From Pseudomonas mucidolens (GTDB lineage Bacteria > Pseudomonadota > Gammaproteobacteria > Pseudomonadales > Pseudomonadaceae), in NCBI RefSeq assembly GCF_900106045.1, contig NZ_LT629802.1:3224001-3288000 (forward strand): 64,000 nucleotides of DNA, written 5' to 3'. The notes below the pieces were generated by a model. The model was not told the origin of the DNA and did not search any database. It saw only the letters and a program-made list of their open reading frames with translations. The position numbers and the translations under genes are program-made. Numbering within the stretch: position 1 is the stretch's first letter; each line of letters begins with the position of its first letter. Below are positions 44,496-52,820 of the stretch, in pieces.

Positions 44496-44924
44496 GTGAC
44501 CGTTACCACTCCCTCCACCTACCGATGTACGCCAAGTCCCCTCCACGCGATTTTTCTTGCTGGAGCTATTCCTCTATTCCTCGGCGCCTTGCTGAGTGAC
44601 ATCGCCTATTTCAGGACCTTTCAGATTCAGTGGAGCAATTTCGCCTCCTGGCTGATCGCCGGCGGCTTGGTGTTCTTCGGGGTTGCTCTACTGTTCGCAC
44701 TGGCCAATCTGTTCCAGGCTAAGCACAAGGGTGGCCGGCCTCTGGTGTATTTGCTGCTGTTGTTAGTGAGCTGGGTGCTAGGCCTAATCAATGCCTTTGA
44801 GCATGCCAAAGATGCCTTTGCAATCATGCCCACAGGCTTGGTTCTGTCAGTCATCGTCACCTTGCTGGCTATCGTTGCAGCGTGGGTAGGCCTTACCAAT
44901 CTGCGTTCGGGAGATGTGAAGTGA
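44496..44924 (+). CDS. DUF2231-type small membrane protein
   Basis: A 142-residue protein with four hydrophobic helices (about 18-38, 48-70, 82-100 and 110-132), starting MTVTTPSTYRCTPSPLHAIF and containing SDIAYFRTFQIQWSNFASWL and LINAFEHAKDAFAIMPTGL. DUF2231 proteins are often found beside dehydrogenases or haem proteins of the cytoplasmic membrane. The TGA overlaps the GTG start of the next gene (GTGA), so the two products are translated together. Confidence 0.8.
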   Translation: MTVTTPSTYRCTPSPLHAIFLAGAIPLFLGALLSDIAYFRTFQIQWSNFASWLIAGGLVFFGVALLFALANLFQAKHKGGRPLVYLLLLLVSWVLGLINAFEHAKDAFAIMPTGLVLSVIVTLLAIVAAWVGLTNLRSGDVK

Positions 44925-46213
44925 AGTATTCCAGCGCATTGACGACCATTAGCCTGGCATTGCTGTTGAGTGCCTGCGACAGCGAAAGAAACGGCGATCT
45001 ATCTCTCGGCCCGGATCCTAAACTGCCGGAACAGCATCGCGGTCTCGTGCCCACTATGAAGATTGCCGAGCCGGCAGAGTGGGGTGACCGGAAGCCAACT
45101 GTGCCGCAGGGCTTCAGCATCACGGCGATTGCCACCGATCTGGGGATTCCGCGTCAGATCCTAGTGCTACCCAATGGCGACATTCTCGTGGCGGAAGGCC
45201 GTGGTGGCAGCGCCGCCAAGCTCAAACCCAAAGATGTGATCGCCGGTTACATCAAGGCGCAGGGCAACACCAAGGTCAAAGGTGGCAACCGCCTGACCTT
45301 GCTGCGCGATGCCGACGGTGACGGCAGCTACGAGCTGCAGACGGTGTTTGCCGAAAACCTCAACGCGCCTTACGGCCTGGCCTACGCGGATGGCAATCTG
45401 TACGTGGCCAACCAGGATGCGCTGGTGCGCTTCGCGTATGAAGACGGCCAAACCCAGGCCAGCGCCGCACCAACCAAAATCCTCGACTTGCCTTCGCAGA
45501 TAAACCACCACTGGACCAAGGCGCTGGCCATCAGCCCCGATGGCCGTCAGCTATATGTTGCCATCGGTTCCAACAGCAACATCACCGAGCGCGGCATGGA
45601 CGCTGAGGTTGATCGGGCTCAGGTCTGGCAGGTCGACGTCCAGACAGGCGCCTACAAGCCGTACGCAACCGGTCTGCGTAATCCGACAGCGTTGGCGATT
45701 CAGCCTGATTCCGGGCAGTTGTGGGCGGTGGTCAACGAGCGCGACGAGCTGGGGCCAGACCTAGTGCCAGACTACCTGACCTCGGTTCGCGAAGGTGGGT
45801 TCTACGGCTGGCCCTATAGCTATTGGGGGCAAAACGTCGATTCGCGCGCGCAGCCGCAGAAACCAGAGAAGGTGGCCGCTGCAATCAAGCCGGATTACAG
45901 TCTGGGCGCGCACGTGGCGGCGCTTGGCGTCGACTTCTCCGTCCCGGCCATGGGTGCGAAGTTTGCCGAGGGTGTCTTCGTTGGTGAGCACGGTAGCTGG
46001 AACCGCCCTGATCCGGTTGGCTACAAGGTGATCTTCGTGCCGTTCAGCAACGGGCGTCCGGCCGGTGAGGCGGTCGACTTCGCGACCGGCTTCCGTGGCG
46101 AAGACGGCAAAACTCGCGGGCGGCCGGTCGGTGTAACCGTCGACCCACGCGGTGCGCTTCTCATCGCGGACGACCTCGCAAACACGGTGTGGCGGGTAAC
46201 GCGTAATCAGTGA
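44921..46213 (+). CDS. PQQ-dependent sugar dehydrogenase-like lipoprotein (sorbosone dehydrogenase family)
   Basis: A 430-residue protein from a GTG start, with a lipoprotein signal (SLALLLSACDS, lipobox LSAC, Cys about residue 19). A six-bladed beta-propeller follows with the family motifs LVPTMKIAEPAEWGDRKPTV, LRDADGDGSYELQTV, NLNAPYGLAYADGNLYVANQ, GLRNPTALAIQPDSGQLWAV and GEHGSWNRPDPVGYKVIFVP. The family oxidises aldoses or sorbosone in the periplasm with PQQ and calcium. It is coupled to the DUF2231 membrane protein, which may take up the electrons or anchor it. A GC-rich hairpin follows at about 46224-46251. Confidence 0.88.
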   Translation: MKYSSALTTISLALLLSACDSERNGDLSLGPDPKLPEQHRGLVPTMKIAEPAEWGDRKPTVPQGFSITAIATDLGIPRQILVLPNGDILVAEGRGGSAAKLKPKDVIAGYIKAQGNTKVKGGNRLTLLRDADGDGSYELQTVFAENLNAPYGLAYADGNLYVANQDALVRFAYEDGQTQASAAPTKILDLPSQINHHWTKALAISPDGRQLYVAIGSNSNITERGMDAEVDRAQVWQVDVQTGAYKPYATGLRNPTALAIQPDSGQLWAVVNERDELGPDLVPDYLTSVREGGFYGWPYSYWGQNVDSRAQPQKPEKVAAAIKPDYSLGAHVAALGVDFSVPAMGAKFAEGVFVGEHGSWNRPDPVGYKVIFVPFSNGRPAGEAVDFATGFRGEDGKTRGRPVGVTVDPRGALLIADDLANTVWRVTRNQ

Positions 46214-46325
46214 AGCAGGAGGCACGGGCGGGCAATCCGCCCCGTGCATCAACCTGACAACGGAACCGGCCGCCCCCGGAAAGGTAGATATTCCCGGCCT
46301 ATGCTTTATGTATAGGAGGAAGTCT

Positions 46326-46470
46326 ATGAGCACTCAGCGATTTACCCCCGCAAGTCAAGGCGGAAGCCGTCAGACAGGTTATTGAACGAGGCTATTCTCG
46401 TCGCGGAAATTGCCGCACGCCTCGGCGTCTCTACTCACAGCCTTTACAAATTGGTGAGCGCCGCCCCCCC
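46326..46470 (+). pseudogene. IS3-family OrfA remnant
   Basis: After AGGAGG the ATG at 46326 opens MSTQRFTP, then frame changes give KAEAVRQVIERGY and EIAARLGVSTHSLYKLV. These are the first 45 or so residues of an IS3-type OrfA (Tnp_1 helix-turn-helix). At least two shifts are needed, so it is dead. It runs straight into an IS110 piece. Confidence 0.7.
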
Positions 46471-46479
46471 TGATAAATC

Positions 46480-47040
46480 TTGGCTCGCGCTTTCATGTTG
46501 TTGCCGTTCCCGCAGACCTCGCCAAAGAGGCCGTTCAAACCTTCAAAGCTTTCACCGCCGACCTTGAGCGCATGGCAACCTGGCTGACAACCCTCGGAAT
46601 AACGACGGTCGCGATGGAATCGACAGGCGTTTACTGGATCTCGGTTTATGAAATATTGGAAGCCCATGGTCTTCATGGTCGTACTGGCCAATGCCCGAGA
46701 TGCCGGCGCGGTGCCGGGACGCAAAACCGATGTGAATGATGCACAGTGGATACAACGGCTTCATTCTTGCGGTTAGCTTCGAGCTAGCTTTCGACCAGAC
46801 CGGGAGATCTCGGCCTTACGACGCTATTTAAGGCTGCGAGAGCGTCATCTTGACTATGCGGTCGCGCATATTCAGCACATGCAAAAAAGCCCTTACACAT
46901 ATGAGCCTGCAACTGCACTAGGTCGTGGCGGATGTCACCGGAGTGACCGGAATGCGAATAATCCGTGCCATTGTGGCCGGCGAGCAACCCCATCAAGCGA
47001 CCCGGTTACAACGATGCGCGCCAGATCGATGGGCGCTGCT
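46480..47040 (+). pseudogene. IS110-family transposase remnant
   Basis: The plus strand reads FHVVAVPADLAKEAVQTFK and ERMATWLTTLGITTVAMEST and then GVYWISVYEILEAHGL. Further fragments give VPGRKTDVNDAQWIQRLHS and ISALRRYLRLRERHLDYAVA, and then ADVTGVTGMRIIRAIVAGE. These are the RuvC-like N-terminal half and the middle of an IS110 DEDD transposase, spread over several frames. It has lost its C-terminal end and its IS110 termini are not visible. Confidence 0.75.
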
Positions 47041-47158
47041 GGACTACACCGCTTAGAAACGGTCGAAAAAATCAGCAATTGGTCGCAAAGCACTGAGCCA
47101 TCCAGGGTCGGGGCCAAAGTATGGGCTGGGATTTTTTTAAGAAACGCAGATACGAAAA

Positions 47159-47178
47159 AGCCCTGAATAATCAGGGCT
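47159..47178. terminator. Hairpin terminator beside the island end
   Basis: AGCCCTGA (47159-47166) pairs with TCAGGGCT (47171-47178). A run of A precedes it on the plus strand, so it works as a terminator for transcription leftward. Such hairpins normally follow tRNA genes, which fits the tRNA-like piece 15 bp to the right. Confidence 0.65.
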
Positions 47179-47192
47179 CTAACGTATAAATG

Positions 47193-47206
47193 TGGCGGTG
47201 AAGGAG
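47193..47206 (-). other. Putative attachment site: 3' end of a tRNA-Ser
   Basis: TGGCGGTGAAGGAG is the reverse complement of CTCCTTCACCGCCA, a typical CCA-ended tRNA-Ser 3' terminus. The match breaks off after 14 bases and no cloverleaf continues. A P4-type integrase follows 164 bp away. Such integrases use tRNA 3' ends as attB, leaving a short copy at one end and the whole tRNA at the other, here expected to the right of the window. Confidence 0.5.
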
Positions 47207-47369
47207 TCCGCCCAATTAAAATCCACCAGAGACTCAACAAACCCTACAGCCCTTTATATCCCGGTACTTTTAAGCCTACCATCGTCTCAAGACACCCACC
47301 AACATTCGTCACCTTCCTAGCCTTTGTGGGGGAACAAATGGGGGGACAGAACAAATAAAGGATATTCCC

Positions 47370-48614
47370 ATGGGAAAGCTAACCGCTAAGCAAATTGAAA
47401 ATCTGACGACCCCAGGCACCTACGAAGACGGGGATGGCCTACGCCTCCTGATCAAGCCCAACGGGAAGAAGTATTGGGTACTGCGCTTTCAGCTCTCCGG
47501 AAAGCGGAGGGAGATGGGGCTAGGCACCTATCCCGCAATCGGTCTTAAGGAAGCTCGGCAAAACAGTAGTGATAAGCGCCGCTTACTGCGCGATGGTATT
47601 GACCCCTTACAGGCTCGTGACGATGAACGAGCGGCACAGGTGACCGCTGAGCTGCAACGTAAAAACAAAGCCATCACGTTCCGGGACGTGTCAGCCGATT
47701 ACATAGAGGCTCATCGTGCTGGCTGGAAAAACGTCAAACACGCCCAGCAATGGACGAACACACTGGCTACTTACGCCGCTCCCGTCATCGGTGACATCGC
47801 CACCAACCAGATCACCACCGAGCACATCCTCGAAATTCTAAAACCCATCTGGGGCAGCAAAGCCGAAACAGCTAGCCGGGTTCGCAACAGAATCGAACTA
47901 GTGCTCGATGCCGCCAAAGCGCGTGGTCTGCGAGACGGTGAAAACCCAGCACGCTGGCGTGGACACCTAGACAAGCTGTTACCACCGAGTTCCAAGGCTA
48001 AACGTACCCAAAACCACCCGGCATTGCCTTACTCGGAGTTGGCTCGTTTCATACCGGCACTAGATAGTGTCGAAGGACAATCCGCCTGCGCACTCAAAAT
48101 GACGATCCTCACTGCGTGCCGAACCAGCGAGGTTCTTGAAGCCGACTGGAGTGAGGTTGATTTGAAAACCAAACTATGGACGATTCCAGCGGTACGAATG
48201 AAAGCGGGAAAAATTCATACCGTTCCACTATCGGATGCGCTAATCGCACTGCTCGAAGCTCTCCCCCGAATCAAAGGTAGCTCGTTGCTGTTTCCAGGGG
48301 CTCGTAAAGGGCGCCCCATTAGCAATATGGCCATGTTAATGACGTTACGTCGCATGGATCAAAGGGACCTGGAGAATGGAGGCAAGGGTTGGCGCGATAG
48401 CAATGACAAAGTCATTACTGCTCACGGGTTTCGCAGCACATTCAGGGATTGGGCTGCTGAATGTACACCCCATGCACGCGAAGTTTGCGAGATGGCTTTG
48501 GCTCACGTTGTCGCAAACGGTGCCGAGGCAGCCTACTGGCGCAGCGATTTGCTGGAAAAGCGCCGTGTACTGATGGCTGATTGGGCCGACTATATAACCC
48601 TCAAGGTGAATTGA
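47370..48614 (+). CDS. P4-type tyrosine recombinase (island integrase)
   Basis: A 414-residue integrase. The N-terminal arm-binding domain (LTAKQIENLTTPGTYEDGDG, then FQLSGKRREMGLGTYPAIGL) is followed by a core-binding domain and the catalytic domain with R251 (TACRTSEVLE), H352/R355 (TAHGFRSTF), H379 and Y389 (EAAYWRSD). The C-terminal LLEKRRVLMADWADY is family typical. All catalytic residues are present, so it may be active. It reads away from the putative attachment site, as is standard for the first gene of an island. Confidence 0.93.
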   Translation: MGKLTAKQIENLTTPGTYEDGDGLRLLIKPNGKKYWVLRFQLSGKRREMGLGTYPAIGLKEARQNSSDKRRLLRDGIDPLQARDDERAAQVTAELQRKNKAITFRDVSADYIEAHRAGWKNVKHAQQWTNTLATYAAPVIGDIATNQITTEHILEILKPIWGSKAETASRVRNRIELVLDAAKARGLRDGENPARWRGHLDKLLPPSSKAKRTQNHPALPYSELARFIPALDSVEGQSACALKMTILTACRTSEVLEADWSEVDLKTKLWTIPAVRMKAGKIHTVPLSDALIALLEALPRIKGSSLLFPGARKGRPISNMAMLMTLRRMDQRDLENGGKGWRDSNDKVITAHGFRSTFRDWAAECTPHAREVCEMALAHVVANGAEAAYWRSDLLEKRRVLMADWADYITLKVN

Positions 48615-48743
48615 TCAGCCACTGCGGAGTAATTTCTGACCCCTCATAGGAGGAGATAGGCGGCGCAAGGCCGTTCGATTCAATTGAAAAATAATTCAGT
48701 CCTACATCACCGTAATGACATCCCTACCATAGAGTTTCAAACC

Positions 48744-49073
48744 ATGTCATTGCAGTGTCCTCGCTGTAACTCTCCCAAAATCGCCTCGCTCCATCGGGCT
48801 ATGAAAATTGGCGCGGCCATTGGCACCATAGGCGGCGCTGCTCGTGGCGCCAGCGCCGCACTTGCTGGCAGTCAGGCGGGTGCGCTCATCGGCGCTATCG
48901 CCGGACCTGTCGGCATAACCTTCGGTTCGGTATCAGGCGCAATCCTCGGAGGCCTGGCCGGCGCTGTCGGCGGCTGTGCGCTCGGCGCCCAATTGGGTGA
49001 ATCGCTAGATCGCCATGTACTCGCCCACAACCTCTGCCTGATCTGTGGGCATCGCTTCAATCTACCGGTTTAA
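48744..49073 (+). CDS. Small zinc-ribbon / glycine-zipper protein
   Basis: A 109-residue protein starting MSLQCPRCNSPKIASLHRAM. A CPRC knuckle near the N-terminus and CLICG near the C-terminus (LICGHRFNLPV) can form one zinc site. Between them is an alanine- and glycine-rich hydrophobic stretch (about 25-85, with repeated GXXXG), which could cross or bind a membrane. I do not recognise the family; such proteins are frequent in integrative elements. The ATG at 48744 was chosen because the zinc knuckle begins directly after it. Confidence 0.6.
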   Translation: MSLQCPRCNSPKIASLHRAMKIGAAIGTIGGAARGASAALAGSQAGALIGAIAGPVGITFGSVSGAILGGLAGAVGGCALGAQLGESLDRHVLAHNLCLICGHRFNLPV

Positions 49074-49166
49074 CCCTCCTACTCCTCCCCCTCTTTTCAT
49101 CTCCGTCCGGACAGTGTTGCGCGGTGCGCAGCCTTATGCCGGCTTGCACCCTAAGGAATCGTAATC

Positions 49167-50135
49167 ATGGCTCATCACATCGATCAAATGGCCTACGTCG
49201 GGCAAACACCATGGCATGGCCTCGGCTCCGCCCTTTCACCAAAACAACCTCTTGAAATATGGCAGCGCGAAGCTGGGATGGATTGGCAGATTCAAGAAAG
49301 CCCCGTGAATTTCAAAGCCGACGCTATCGGCCATCTAGGCAGCATTCACTCGTTCCCCGAACAGAAGGTGTTGTACCGCTCCGACACCAAAGCACCTCTG
49401 TCAGTGGTCTCTAACCGCTATCAGGTGGTCCAGCCTCGCGAAGTCTTGGAGTTTTACCGAGATCTGACGGAGGTGTCTGGCTACGAGCTGGAAACCGCTG
49501 GCGTATTGAAGGGTGGTAAGAAGTTCTGGGCACTGGCGCGTACCGGACAATCGGCTGAGCTGAAAGGCAATGATCAAGTAAACGGCTATCTGCTACTGGC
49601 CACTTCCTGCGACGGCACGTTAGCAACGACCGCGACACCCACTACCGTTCGCGTGGTCTGCAATAACACACTGACCATCTCCCTGAACGGTGCCGCCCAC
49701 GCCATCAAGGTTCCACACAGCACGCGGTTTAATCCACAGACCGTCAAGAAGCAGTTGGGCATCGCCGTCTCGCAATGGGACGAATTTATGTACCGGATGC
49801 GCACGCTCAGCGAACGTAAGATCCAGTGGCCTGAGGCCATGAGCTTCTTTATGGACGTGTTGTGCGACACCCACGCCCATGACCCGATCCCCGCTGTACT
49901 ACCCAACAAGCGAGCAATGGAGAAGGTACAAAGCCTGTATGAAGGTAAAGGCCGCGGATCTGACCTGGAGTCCGCGCGCGGCACCGCGTGGGGCCTTTTA
50001 AACGCCGTGACCGAGTATGTCGACCACGAACGGCGAGCGCGCAGCAGTGAGTACCGCATGGACTCAGCCTGGTTCGGGCAAGGGGCGCAGATAAAACAAC
50101 GCGCCCTGAGCACAGCCCTAAAACTGGTCGCCTGA
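49167..50135 (+). CDS. DUF932 (phage/plasmid-like) protein
   Basis: A 322-residue protein beginning MAHHIDQMAYVGQTPWHGLG, the hallmark of the phage/plasmid-like family around DUF932. LYRSDTKAPLSVVSNRYQVV and the basic WDEFMYRMRTLSERKIQ follow. These proteins are found on ICEs, plasmids and phages, and their role is unknown (a DNA or replication function has been suggested). It confirms the mobile-element character of the region right of the integrase. Base composition resembles the core genome more than that of the cargo further right. Confidence 0.8.
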   Translation: MAHHIDQMAYVGQTPWHGLGSALSPKQPLEIWQREAGMDWQIQESPVNFKADAIGHLGSIHSFPEQKVLYRSDTKAPLSVVSNRYQVVQPREVLEFYRDLTEVSGYELETAGVLKGGKKFWALARTGQSAELKGNDQVNGYLLLATSCDGTLATTATPTTVRVVCNNTLTISLNGAAHAIKVPHSTRFNPQTVKKQLGIAVSQWDEFMYRMRTLSERKIQWPEAMSFFMDVLCDTHAHDPIPAVLPNKRAMEKVQSLYEGKGRGSDLESARGTAWGLLNAVTEYVDHERRARSSEYRMDSAWFGQGAQIKQRALSTALKLVA

Positions 50136-50214
50136 CTGCTGACAACTTTCAACCCGTCGCGCCTGATCAGCATCGTTGGTGATCAGGCATTTCTCTTTTC
50201 TGAGGAAAACATCC

Positions 50215-50403
50215 ATGACCCTGTTGCGTTTCATTGGCTTATTTTTCGTGTTTGTTGGTGTGCTGGCCAGTTGCGCGTTCACGGTAGCGCTACTGGTACT
50301 CATGCTGCGTTTCTGGCCAGCGCTATTGATCGTAATCCTGGCGATCACTCTGTTCGGCGCCCTCCTTAAGCAAGTCGGTATCCGGATCACTGCCCGTACC
50401 TGA
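50215..50403 (+). CDS. Small two-helix membrane protein
   Basis: A 62-residue protein (MTLLRFIGLFFVFVGVLASC) with two closely spaced membrane helices, about 4-28 and 32-52, and a basic tail ending RITART. GAGGAAAA lies before the ATG at 50215. It fits between DUF932 and the next element gene. No family recognised. Confidence 0.55.
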   Translation: MTLLRFIGLFFVFVGVLASCAFTVALLVLMLRFWPALLIVILAITLFGALLKQVGIRITART

Positions 50404-50539
50404 GCGGGCATAAACGGGAGCTCACCTGGGCTCCCGTTCACGTCTGTTCCCTACTACTCATCACTCATTGCGCAAGGAACGCCTGACGCTCCTCGCATAC
50501 GTTTCTAAATCGCTGAAGAACCTGCCATAGGAGAATGCC

Positions 50540-51262
50540 TTGTCACAAACCAACCCCTTTTTTCGTGGGTACAGCGCGCTATCGATCGAGCGGGTGCTAC
50601 AGATCACCTACGAGGGTGATTGCCAACCCTATCATCGCCGGCTGCATCCCTCCCAGGCTCATCTACCTGACGAGGCCCTACGCTGCTTTCCCTGCGCGTT
50701 TAATGACGAGTTCGCCCTCATCACACACAGTCAGCCCGTCGATGACACGCTGCTAAATCAGCATCCCAATGCCGCCCTGGTGCATAACGTCCTCTACACG
50801 ATCTACTCGGATGAACACGGACAATCCCACCTCATCGGCGACCAGTACTCACTTAAATCCGCACAGCACATCGTACGGCGCCTGTCCTTTCTGACAGGGC
50901 ATTACAGCCGCTGCTGGGAGATCAGCAGTGCTCACCTCTCTGAGAAAGCACTGGACGAGATCCATTGGATGGTCAGCCTGGACAACTCCCACAGGCTGTC
51001 GGGGCTGCTGGTGGAGTTCTTTCATCTACCACGCTATCAGGGCGTTTGCTGCAAGCTGATCAGCACGCCCTGGACGGACCAGAACTTGCAGAGCCACAGC
51101 ACGACGCCCACTCAGCTACGCCAAGAACAGATCAAGGGAGGGCTGCCAGTCGAAGTGATCGAGCTCCTGCATCTGGCCGCCCAGGCCGATATCCGCTTCT
51201 TGATCTTCGATCCTGATGCTGCACCTTTAGAAGGCCTGCCATTAGTCACACCGGAAACCTGA
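50540..51262 (+). CDS. ICE-associated protein of unknown function
   Basis: A 240-residue soluble protein starting, from a TTG codon, with MSQTNPFFRGYSALSIERVL. Its second half carries SEKALDEIHWMVSLDNSHRL and LPVEVIELLHLAAQADIRFL, ending with FDPDAAPLEGLPLVTPET. It resembles the DUF5983-type proteins found next to DUF932 genes in integrative elements, but I recall that family only loosely. There is no signal peptide or membrane helix. The TTG start is chosen because the only nearby ATG is out of frame; AGGAG lies before it. Confidence 0.5.
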   Translation: MSQTNPFFRGYSALSIERVLQITYEGDCQPYHRRLHPSQAHLPDEALRCFPCAFNDEFALITHSQPVDDTLLNQHPNAALVHNVLYTIYSDEHGQSHLIGDQYSLKSAQHIVRRLSFLTGHYSRCWEISSAHLSEKALDEIHWMVSLDNSHRLSGLLVEFFHLPRYQGVCCKLISTPWTDQNLQSHSTTPTQLRQEQIKGGLPVEVIELLHLAAQADIRFLIFDPDAAPLEGLPLVTPET

Positions 51263-51313
51263 GCAGCCCCCGGCTCAACAGGCGTTTTTATGTCCGCAAA
51301 CCTATGGACAAAA

Positions 51314-51559
51314 TCACAAGCCTGCCTCGAAAAGCAAATCTGACGGCTTGCATCGCAGCGCAGTCGCAATTCGAAGAATGTTCAAAAAAGTAACATTTCT
51401 CTCCCCCCGCTCAATTTTCCCCATGTGGGAACGATCAATCCCAGCAGCATCTGCCAAGGCTTCTTGCGACAGCATATGTCCTAGTCGCCGCGCACGTACT
51501 ACCGCACCAAGCGCTACCAGGTCACCGTCTTTATCGTGGTTTGCAGAGATTCTTGCCAT
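51314..51559 (-). CDS. XRE-family helix-turn-helix regulator
   Basis: An 81-residue protein whose middle is a standard XRE domain: VVRARRLGHMLSQEALADAA, then GIDRSHMGKIERGERNVTF, then ILRIATALRCKPSDLLFEAG. The length and the lack of other domains are typical for a small island or phage repressor. It is convergent with the preceding element gene and divergent from the following AT-rich gene, so it may control that promoter. Confidence 0.88.
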   Translation of the reverse strand: MARISANHDKDGDLVALGAVVRARRLGHMLSQEALADAAGIDRSHMGKIERGERNVTFLNILRIATALRCKPSDLLFEAGL

Positions 51560-51685
51560 GACGAAAATCGTCGCGCTATGATGCCTTCACGACCACGGCA
51601 TTTACGACCCTTTTCTAGCATTTCTACGCCATTTGGCAGGGCTAGCAAAAGGTATTCCTACTCCTGAAACAGAGAATCTGAAAAT

Positions 51686-52045
51686 ATGTCTATATCAACA
51701 GTAAATGGGTTAAACGAATCTCAAATTGAAACTTTTTTAAAGGCCAAAAAATCCTTTGAAGTTATAGGATTACGCGGCCAATTCACTAAAAGCGTAGCCA
51801 TTATCGAAAGACAGATAGAGAGCCTAGATTTAAAGTGCCGAGTAAAAGTCGATATGAAAGGTGCTATCGCTCAAGGCGGTATATTGGGCACTGTCATTGG
51901 AGTTGCTTCTCTGCCTGTTGGGGTTGCCTTAGCCGCTGCGGCTACTGTCGCTAGCGCTGGCCACACTCTAGCGACCTACAACCCCGACTACGAAATCATA
52001 AAAGACTACGTCAATAAAAAACTGAAAGTCATATACAAAAAATAG
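51686..52045 (+). CDS. Small protein with glycine-zipper membrane segment
   Basis: A 119-residue protein in AT-rich DNA. The N-terminal half is polar and helical (MSISTVNGLNESQIETFLKA). Residues about 60-93 form a long Gly/Ala/Val helix pair (AIAQGGILGTVIGVASLPVG then VALAAAATVASAGHTLATY). The C-terminus is short and basic (DYVNKKLKVIYKK). It is reminiscent of pore-forming or holin-like small proteins, but no family is recognised. It is preceded by a 125-bp gap from the divergent XRE regulator. Confidence 0.55.
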   Translation: MSISTVNGLNESQIETFLKAKKSFEVIGLRGQFTKSVAIIERQIESLDLKCRVKVDMKGAIAQGGILGTVIGVASLPVGVALAAAATVASAGHTLATYNPDYEIIKDYVNKKLKVIYKK

Positions 52046-52115
52046 CACGCCATCACTCTGCACTCTTGCGCACATCCTAAACGCTTAATAAAACCACACG
52101 CAATGGACGCTGCAA

Positions 52116-52745
52116 ATGATAAATACCAGCCTATCAAAAGCAATACTAATCGTTGGCTTTATAGGAGCGATACTCTTTGTTTACGAGGCCTTTACGAGAA
52201 ACGCCGTAGAAAACCTAGACTCAAATAAAAAACTAACCGACTCAGGACTTTCTGAAGACTGGAAAAGTGGAAATATTATTTTGTTGATCCGGCACGAAGA
52301 GCGCTGTGATCGATCAAGCAACCCGTGTTTAGGCCCAGATAATGGAATCACAGTATCCGGAAGCGAGAGGGCAAAAGAAGCAGGCATTCGTTTAAAAACA
52401 TATTTCAAATTAGACAACACTGACATTTTCACCAGCCCAATGACTAGAACAGTTCAAACATCCGACGTTATGCTAGGCAAAGCAAGCCTGCTATCCGACA
52501 GAGAGGCTATTTGTGGAAGTGACATCATTGACAAACTGCTCAAACACAAGACCGCCAACAGAAACCTAATAGTAGTGACCCACAACACCTGCATGAAGGA
52601 TTTAATAAGAACCAGCGGACACAAGCATTCATGGAGCCCTGAATATGGGAGCCTACTATTTGCAAAAACAACAAGCAAAAATGAAATACAGATTGTCGGC
52701 AAATTAAATCCTGACGATTTCCCTAAACACCCACCGCAGATTTAA
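52116..52745 (+). CDS. Membrane-anchored histidine phosphatase family protein
   Basis: A 209-residue protein. One N-terminal membrane helix (about 8-25, AILIVGFIGAILFVYEA) leads to a phosphoglycerate-mutase-fold domain. R59-H60-E61 is in LLIRHEERCD, R111 in SPMTRTVQTS and H156 in VVTHNTC. The overall build matches Ais/PmrG-type periplasmic phosphatases acting on lipopolysaccharide core heptose phosphate. The DNA is AT-rich compared with the chromosome. It lies 70 bp after the glycine-zipper gene in the same direction. Confidence 0.8.
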   Translation: MINTSLSKAILIVGFIGAILFVYEAFTRNAVENLDSNKKLTDSGLSEDWKSGNIILLIRHEERCDRSSNPCLGPDNGITVSGSERAKEAGIRLKTYFKLDNTDIFTSPMTRTVQTSDVMLGKASLLSDREAICGSDIIDKLLKHKTANRNLIVVTHNTCMKDLIRTSGHKHSWSPEYGSLLFAKTTSKNEIQIVGKLNPDDFPKHPPQI

Positions 52746-52820
52746 ACCTCAAATCCTGTTACAAAAAAACCTACAACTGAGTCCAGTGTTATCATCCCGA
52801 ACACCACCGAGCTTAATACA

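Noticed and set aside
47193..47206. Complete tRNA gene next to the integrase
   Set aside because: Only 14 bases match a tRNA end; no anticodon or T-arm can be folded to either side.
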